From Desulfarculus sp. (GTDB lineage: Bacteria; Desulfobacterota; Desulfarculia; Desulfarculales; Desulfarculaceae): a stretch of 46,992 bases of DNA. The DNA is taken from positions 1 through 46,992 of the forward strand of contig JACRDC010000020.1 of NCBI GenBank assembly GCA_016218705.1. Reading direction: 5' to 3'. The position numbers and the translations under genes were made by a program. The notes beneath the pieces were generated by a model that saw only the letters and a program-made list of their open reading frames with translations, searched no databases and was not told the origin of the DNA. Positions 42,681-46,992 of the stretch are shown here, in pieces. Numbering within the stretch: the first letter of the stretch is position 1; each line of letters starts with the position of its first letter.

Positions 42681-43979
42681 CTACAGCTTGCGGGCGTCGA
42701 AGACGCGCTTGGCCTTGCCCTCGGAGCGCTCGATGCTCTTGGGCGGCACGCAGCGCACCTTGACGCCGATGCCGATGATGCCCCGGATGCGGGCCTCGAT
42801 CTTGCCCTCCACCTCGCGCAGCTTCTCCTCGCCCAGGTCGTAGACCTCGGGCTTGGCCTCCACGTCTACGCTGAGCGCGTCCAGGTAGCCCTTCTTGCGG
42901 ATGATGAGCACGTACTGCGGCTCCACCTCGGGCATCTCCAGCAGGATGGACTCGATCTGGCTGGGGAAGACGTTGACGCCGCTGATGATGAGCATGTCGT
43001 CGGAGCGGCCGTAGACCTTCTTCATCTTGAGCAGGGTGCGCCCGCAGCCGCACTTTTCGCGCTTGAGCTGGGTGATGTCGCGGGTGCGGTAGCGCAAGAC
43101 CGGCATGGCCCGGCGTTGGATGGCCGTGAAGACCAGCTCGCCCTTCTCGCCCAGGGGCAGGACCTCCTCGGTGACCGGGTCAATGATCTCGGCCATGACG
43201 TGGTCCTCGTTGACGTGCAGCCAGCCGTCCTGCATGTCGCAGTCAAAGGCCACGCCGGGGCCCATCAGCTCGGTGAGCCCGTAGGCCTCGCGGGCCTTGA
43301 TGCCCATGCGCTCCTCGATTTCCTTGCGCATCTCCACGGTCCAGGGCTCGGCGCCGAAGCAGCCCACCTTGACCGGCAGCTTGCGCAGGTCCACGCCCAG
43401 GTCGCTGGCCTTTTCGGCGATGGTCAGGGCGTAGGAGGGCGTGCAGCCGATGGCCGTGGTGCCGAAGTCGCGCATCAGGGTGATCTGGCGCTCGGTCATG
43501 CCGCTAGAGGCCGGGATGACCGTGCAGCCGATGGTCTCGGCCCCCTGGTGGAAGCCCAGGCCGCCGGTGAACAGGCCCATGCCATAGGCGTTCTGGTAGA
43601 TGTCGTCCTTGGTTATGCCGGCACTGGTCATGGTGCGGGCCATGCACTGGCACCACTGGGCCAGGTCTTCCTTGGTGTAGGGGCCGGTGATGGGCTTGCC
43701 GGTGGTGCCCGAGGAGGCGTGCACGCGCACCACCTGGTTCAGCGGCACCGCGCACAGGCCAAAGGGGTAGTTGTCGCGCAGGTCGGTCTTGACGGTGAAG
43801 GGCAGCCGTCCCAGGTCCTCCAGGGCCTTGACGTCGCTGGGCTTGATGCCTATCTCGTCGAATTTCTTTTTGTAGAACGGAATACGCTCATAAACCCAGG
43901 CCACGGTTTTCTGCAAGGCGTCTAGCTGGTGCGCCTGCATTTCGTCGGTGGACATGGTCTCGAATTTCTCATCCCACAT
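42681..43979 (-). CDS. paaK: Phenylacetate-CoA ligase
   Basis: A 432-residue ligase of the PaaK subgroup of AMP-forming enzymes. Signature features: VHASSGTTGKPITGPYTKEDL (phosphate loop), GCTPSYALTIAE, AYGLTELMGPGV, RYRTRDITQL, GRSDDMLIISGVNVFPSQIE, and GKAKRV-type C-terminal catalytic Lys. The size and motifs are diagnostic against the ~510-residue ligases elsewhere in the window. It makes phenylacetyl-CoA (or the CoA ester of a related aryl acid such as indoleacetate). AGGAGG precedes the ATG. It is monocistronic; the epoxidase-type paa genes are absent, as expected for an anaerobe. Confidence 0.93.
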   Translation of the reverse strand: MWDEKFETMSTDEMQAHQLDALQKTVAWVYERIPFYKKKFDEIGIKPSDVKALEDLGRLPFTVKTDLRDNYPFGLCAVPLNQVVRVHASSGTTGKPITGPYTKEDLAQWCQCMARTMTSAGITKDDIYQNAYGMGLFTGGLGFHQGAETIGCTVIPASSGMTERQITLMRDFGTTAIGCTPSYALTIAEKASDLGVDLRKLPVKVGCFGAEPWTVEMRKEIEERMGIKAREAYGLTELMGPGVAFDCDMQDGWLHVNEDHVMAEIIDPVTEEVLPLGEKGELVFTAIQRRAMPVLRYRTRDITQLKREKCGCGRTLLKMKKVYGRSDDMLIISGVNVFPSQIESILLEMPEVEPQYVLIIRKKGYLDALSVDVEAKPEVYDLGEEKLREVEGKIEARIRGIIGIGVKVRCVPPKSIERSEGKAKRVFDARKL

Positions 43980-44393
43980 GACGCCGCCCTCCTAAATGTC
44001 GCGTAAACGAAGTTCCGGTACTGGATTCGCCCGACCCGGGACCGCCCGGCCCGCTAATTACCTTAACCAGCCCCAACCGCCCGCCGTAACCGCGCCAAGG
44101 GTAAAACGAGATTGTGCAGGTTCCGCAAGAACTTGTTCACTTTGCCCGACGGTCGTGGCCCTGGCCGGCTTTATCGCCGGTTGGGGCCTGTGCGCCACCT
44201 TGATACTGCCTTGAAGACTGCCAGATTTGTAGCACAAGCCCAGGGCGCGAGGCAAGCTACTTTTTAGCTAAAATGTAACTTTAGTCACCTGGGCCTCGGC
44301 AAGCCTGTGACTGCTTTTTCATGGCATTAAAGGCAATTAGCCCTTGAGCCCCCGCCGGGGGGCCGCTACAATACACGCCCAGGAGGTAGCTTC
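43980..44393. other. 414-bp divergent intergenic region with an AT-rich palindrome
   Basis: Between paaK and the YkgJ gene. TTTTAGCTAAAA (44262-44273) is a perfect 12-bp palindrome in an AT-rich tract that continues with ATGTAACTTTAGTCAC, a plausible operator. An open + frame at 43996-44214 lacks a ribosome site on its strand and I do not call it. No RNA gene is recognised. Confidence 0.5.
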
Positions 44394-44936
44394 TTGCCAG
44401 CCCCCGGCGACGCTCATCTCTGCGCCCAGTGCCACCAGGCCGGCGGCGGCTGCTGCCGCGCCGACGCCGACGGCGTGGAGTACATGTTCGGGCTCACCCG
44501 GGGCGAGATCGAGGGCATGGCCCGGGCCAGCGGGCTGGAGCCCTGGCAGTTCGTGGTGGCCGACCAGGCCAGCCCGCGCTTCCTGGAGTTCCTGGATTCC
44601 CTGCACCCCTTGTTTCGGCAGACCATGCCCCGGGGCCGGCGGCTGCGCCTGCGCCTGGAGACGGATGGCGGCTGCTGCTTCCTGGGGCCCGAGGGCTGCC
44701 GCCTGTCCCGCGAGGCTAGGCCCCTGTACTGCCGGCTTTATCCTTTTTTCGTCAACCCCCATGGCCGGCTGATGGTGCTCTCCAGCCCGGCCTGCCTGGC
44801 CCAGCAGGGCGCCCGCTCCTGGCGGGAGGTGCTGGGGCGCCTGGGCCAGGACGAGGCCACGGTGCGGGAGCTGTTCGGGCGTCTGCAACATCTGGCAACG
44901 GAGCATGAGGCCGCCAGGCCGCTGGAATTGGCCTGA
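44394..44936 (+). CDS. YkgJ-family Cys-cluster protein
   Basis: A 180-residue protein of the zinc/iron-chelating CxxCxxCC family. Cys10, Cys13, Cys20 and Cys21 (HLCAQCHQAGGGCC) form the first cluster; the second half has GGCCFLGPEGCRLSREARPLYCRLYPFF, with the RP-x-C-R-x-YPF motif typical of the family. One metal site, Zn or Fe-S, is expected. The start codon is TTG at 44394, set by AGGAGG eight bases upstream; no ATG is nearby. Function unknown in bacteria; it may be a maturation or metal-trafficking protein. Confidence 0.85.
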   Translation: MPAPGDAHLCAQCHQAGGGCCRADADGVEYMFGLTRGEIEGMARASGLEPWQFVVADQASPRFLEFLDSLHPLFRQTMPRGRRLRLRLETDGGCCFLGPEGCRLSREARPLYCRLYPFFVNPHGRLMVLSSPACLAQQGARSWREVLGRLGQDEATVRELFGRLQHLATEHEAARPLELA

Positions 44937-45047
44937 GGGGGGCGGACCCATCCAGCCCGCCTGGGGGCGCGGCGGCTGGCGGCTTGCGCTCCCGCCCCGA
45001 GAGGACTAGACTAAGCCCCTGTAACCCCTGGCAGTGAGGCGGACCTG

Positions 45048-45536
45048 TTGAGCATCTCCCGGCGAAAATCCTCCCTGTGGCGCGCCTGCCTGGCCACGCT
45101 GGTCTTGGCGGTGGTGGGAGGCTTCTTGTTCAACTGGCTCATGCCCCAGGGCGTAGGCTTCATCCCCCCCGAGGTGGCCAAGCCCCTGTGGAAGGCCATC
45201 GCCCCGGCCCAGGCCAAGGAGCTCAAGGAGCAGGGCGCGGTCTTTTTGGACGCCCGCGAGGCCGGCGACTACGGCAAGGCCCGCCTGCGCGGGGCCTTGA
45301 AGCTGCCCGCCGGCGAGATTGACAAGCTCTACCGCTTCCTGGAGCCCACCCTCAAGCAGGCCCCGGCCCTGGTGGTCTACGGCCAGAGCACCTCGCGCTT
45401 CCCGGCGGCCTACCTGGCCCAGCACCTCAAGCGCCAGGGCTATGAAAAGGTGTATGTGCTGGAGGGCTGCCTGGACACCTTGCGCGGTCAGGGCTTCGAC
45501 ATCCAGGAGATCAAGCGCCAGGGGGCCTCGTCATGA
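45048..45536 (+). CDS. Membrane-anchored rhodanese-like protein without the usual catalytic Cys
   Basis: A 162-residue protein. Residues ~12-33 form a membrane anchor; residues ~48-155 form a rhodanese fold: FLDAREAGDYGKARLRGALKLPAGEI, then LVVYGQSTSRFPAAYLAQHLKRQGYEKVYVLEG. The position normally taken by the sulfur-accepting Cys (V-V-Y-C) is Gly112, while the following loop Arg117 is kept. A Cys occurs at 141, in LEGC where most rhodaneses have LEGG. Either the domain is non-catalytic or the Cys has moved. The TTG start has GAGGCGGA upstream. It overlaps the MauE/DoxX gene by ATGA. Confidence 0.8.
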   Translation: MSISRRKSSLWRACLATLVLAVVGGFLFNWLMPQGVGFIPPEVAKPLWKAIAPAQAKELKEQGAVFLDAREAGDYGKARLRGALKLPAGEIDKLYRFLEPTLKQAPALVVYGQSTSRFPAAYLAQHLKRQGYEKVYVLEGCLDTLRGQGFDIQEIKRQGASS

Positions 45537-46036
45537 AAGCGCGCCTCATGGAGCTGGTTTCCCTGGCGGCGCGCTGGTTCGTGGCCGGGGTGTACATCTT
45601 CGCCGCCTACGACAAGGTCTGGGACCCGGCGGCCTTCGCCAAGTCGGTGGCCACCTACGACCTGTTGCCCCTGTGGGCGGTCAACTCGGCGAGCGTGGTG
45701 CTGGCCTGGCTGGAGATTCTGGTGGGCGCCCAACTGCTGCTGGGCCTGTACCACCGGGCGGCGGCGGTGTGGGCCTCGGGGCTTTTGGTCTTCTTCACCG
45801 GCCTGATGCTCTACGCCGGCTACACCGGCGCCGGCTTCGACTGCGGCTGCTTCCCCGGCGGCGGGGGGGCCGCCGCCCACGAGGCTGGCTACGAGGGCGC
45901 CCTGCGCGACATCCTCTTCCTGATGCCGGCCCTGTGGGTGGTCTGGCGCCCCGGTCGCTGGCTGGCGCTGACCCCCCAGGCCAGCGGCCGCGACGGCGAG
46001 TACCTCTCCGACTCCTGGGGCCGCCATATCTCCTGA
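45533..46036 (+). CDS. MauE/DoxX-family redox-associated membrane protein
   Basis: A 167-residue four-helix membrane protein. WFVAGVYIFAAYDKVWDPAAFAKSVATYDLLP is the family's first helix and loop, and AWLEILVGAQLLLGLY the second. Cys104-Gly-Cys106 in FDCGCFPG is the redox pair typical of MauE-like proteins, which support disulfide formation or sulfur transfer in the envelope. Its four-base overlap with the rhodanese-like gene shows they are made together and probably act together in periplasmic thiol or sulfur chemistry (inference). Confidence 0.87.
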   Translation: MKARLMELVSLAARWFVAGVYIFAAYDKVWDPAAFAKSVATYDLLPLWAVNSASVVLAWLEILVGAQLLLGLYHRAAAVWASGLLVFFTGLMLYAGYTGAGFDCGCFPGGGGAAAHEAGYEGALRDILFLMPALWVVWRPGRWLALTPQASGRDGEYLSDSWGRHIS

Positions 46037-46052
46037 CCGCCACCCACCGGTC

Positions 46053-46098
46053 AAAACGCCAGGGCCGGACCCTGGCGGACCCGGCCCTGATTCTTCAA
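46053..46098. terminator. Bidirectional terminator with alternative stems
   Basis: CGCCAGGG (46057-46064) pairs with CCCTGGCG (46070-46077); on the minus strand it is followed at once by TTTTGA, an intrinsic terminator for the ZraP-like gene. An overlapping alternative pairs 46061-46068 with 46081-46088. TGAAGAATCAGGGCCG (minus strand, 46082-46097) is identical to 24445-24460. Confidence 0.65.
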
Positions 46099-46111
46099 CG
46101 TTTACGTAAGG

Positions 46112-46558
46112 CTAGTTGGCGGGCGCCGCCGGGGGCTGGCCCCGCCTGGGCCGGTCCTTGTCCGCCTTGCGGTCCCAGCCGTCATGGTGGTACTTGTAGC
46201 GCTTGAAGTATTGGGGGTACTTGGCCAGGTACTCGTTGTACTTCTTCATGACCTGGGCCAACAGGTCCACCTTCTCGTCGGCCACGGCCTTGATTTTGGC
46301 CCCGTCGGGGGTGGGCTGGGCCAAGAGGGTCTTCAGTTCCACCCGCTTGGCGGCCAACTGCTGGCGCAGGGCCATGGTGTCGTTGAGAAAATCTGCCTTG
46401 ACCTTCTTGTACTCCGCCCGCTGCTCCGGCGTCATTTTGTGGTGGTAACCTTGGCCACGCTCCGGGCCGGGGGCCTTGGCGGCATCCGCCGCCAGGGCCG
46501 GCAGGCTGAAGCAGACCGCCACGGCCAGGGCCACCAGGATCGTCAGCGCCTTTTTCAT
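46112..46558 (-). CDS. ZraP/Spy-CpxP-like periplasmic protein
   Basis: A 148-residue protein with signal peptide MKKALTILVALAVAVCFSLPALA-AD. The mature part is helical and matches ZraP in MTPEQRAEYKKVKADFLND, MALRQQLAAKRVELKTLLAQ and PDGAKIKAVADEKVDLLAQ. A His-rich start (GYHHKM) and end (YKYHHDGWD) could bind metal. The tail is basic and Pro-rich. ZraP is a zinc-binding periplasmic chaperone. GGAGAGGGG precedes the ATG at 46558; an ATG ten codons earlier would include the ribosome site. The sigma-54 promoter upstream agrees with zraP of E. coli. Confidence 0.82.
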   Translation of the reverse strand: MKKALTILVALAVAVCFSLPALAADAAKAPGPERGQGYHHKMTPEQRAEYKKVKADFLNDTMALRQQLAAKRVELKTLLAQPTPDGAKIKAVADEKVDLLAQVMKKYNEYLAKYPQYFKRYKYHHDGWDRKADKDRPRRGQPPAAPAN

Positions 46559-46625
46559 GGACCCCTCTCCTTCCTGTTCAGGTTGCATCCTTCAGGCACA
46601 ATCTTCCCCTAATTACTAATATTTT

Positions 46626-46641
46626 AGCACCAAGCGTGCCA
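46626..46641 (-). promoter_or_regulatory. Sigma-54 (-24/-12) promoter of the ZraP-like gene
   Basis: On the minus strand TGGCACGCTTGGTGCT: the -24 block TGGCACG is perfect, the -12 block is GTGCT against TTGCT, and GG and GC are exactly 10 bp apart. Predicted +1 falls near 46615, giving a leader of about 57 bases. Confidence 0.7.
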
Positions 46642-46854
46642 GGTGACGCAAAAGAGGCCTTGGCTATTTTATAATGAAATTTCCAGTAAATAAGCTAAAG
46701 GCCTTCGACAAGGGCCAGGGGGCCGCCCAGGGGTGTGTAAAAAATTTATGCGCTCACGTACCGTGCTTGCGTAGTTGTTACTCGCTTGGATTTATGCTTT
46801 TTTCCAGCCGCCGGCCCTGGGCCTGCCTTGGCCAGAAGACAAAAAACGAATACC

Positions 46855-46992
46855 AAGCGGTTTTTTTGTGTCCACGCTCCCACGCCCGGCCATACGGCGC
46901 CCTCGCGTTGCGCAGGCCCCACCGAGGCGGCCTGGTCTTTGGGGTTCTTGCGCGCGGCTGGGCCTCACGCCGCCAGGGCCATGCGTAATACC
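46855..46992. repeat. Repeat family A, copy 3 (cut by the window edge)
   Basis: The flank AAGCGGTTTTTTTGTGTCC leads into inverted-end sequence CGCTCCCACGCCCGGCCATAC at 46868-46895. The interior (GAGGCGGC, CTTTGGGG, CTCACGCCGC) follows copy 1 read on the minus strand closely, so these two form a subfamily distinct from copy 2. The other end lies beyond 46992. The preceding 46642-46854 contains no gene I can support. Confidence 0.75.

Noticed and set aside
43996-44214. A 72-codon + strand frame between paaK and the YkgJ gene
   Set aside because: No ribosome site on its strand, low-complexity first half, and the position is the divergent promoter region.
46674-46988. A 104-codon + strand frame at the right end
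   Set aside because: Its second half lies within repeat family A copy 3 and its first half has no ribosome site or coding bias.

Overview
The window is high-GC bacterial DNA with short gaps, frequent ATGA overlaps and the gene content of a strictly anaerobic, fatty-acid or aromatic-acid-degrading Desulfobacterota. The mix of an acid-type ABC importer with CoA ligases, a cytoplasmic molybdopterin enzyme with a ferredoxin partner, YqeB/EF2563, small Cys-rich proteins and very large hybrid histidine kinases suggests a Desulfarculales-like sulfate reducer. That placement is inference: no sulfate-reduction gene, rRNA or tRNA is present.

Layout. (1) 1-415: tail of an NADP-malic enzyme on the + strand, ending at a 16-bp hairpin. 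(2) 503-16986: one long minus-strand block. From its upstream end it holds a CoA ligase, a MarR regulator, a ferredoxin plus molybdopterin oxidoreductase pair, a double TetR regulator, then a ten-gene run: enoyl-CoA hydratase, Fe-S flavoprotein, CoA ligase, five-gene LivKGFHM-type importer, MaoC hydratase and alpha/beta-hydrolase. It reads as uptake, CoA activation and beta-oxidation-type breakdown of a carboxylic acid. (3) 17070-18390: DUF6125-like protein and YqeB. (4) 18718-22287: mutM, then a small Cys-rich protein, a double-GAF protein, mreB and a 63-residue TTG-start protein. (5) 22288-23085: a gene-free island of interspersed palindromic repeats. (6) 23086-24424: a LexA/UmuD-type S24 protease without a DNA-binding domain, and a NYN nuclease. 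(7) 24671-34587: CheR and three hybrid histidine kinases. (8) 34735-40646, minus strand: XRE regulator, DEDDh exonuclease, PNPOx-like protein, hydrolase, pentapeptide/K+ channel fusion and a cNMP-CBS-DUF294 regulator. (9) 40880-46558: Yip1 protein, TAXI binding protein, phenylacetate-CoA ligase, YkgJ protein, rhodanese plus MauE/DoxX pair and a ZraP/Spy-like periplasmic protein behind a sigma-54 promoter.

The regulatory DNA is unusually readable. A 14-bp MarR operator occurs in both the marR promoter and the promoter of the ferredoxin/molybdoenzyme operon. The double TetR gene looks leaderless. The lexA-like gene has a near-consensus sigma-70 promoter, and the ZraP-like gene has a GG-N10-GC sigma-54 element.

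The non-coding DNA carries at least four repeat families: A, about 175 bp with terminal inverted repeats, three copies; B, modular triple hairpin, two copies; C, GC-rich repeat at gene 3' ends; D, short REP-like hairpin, three copies. The best candidates for something undescribed are the CheR/hybrid-kinase unit, the double TetR with leaderless start, the stand-alone self-cleaving S24 protein, and repeat families A and B.
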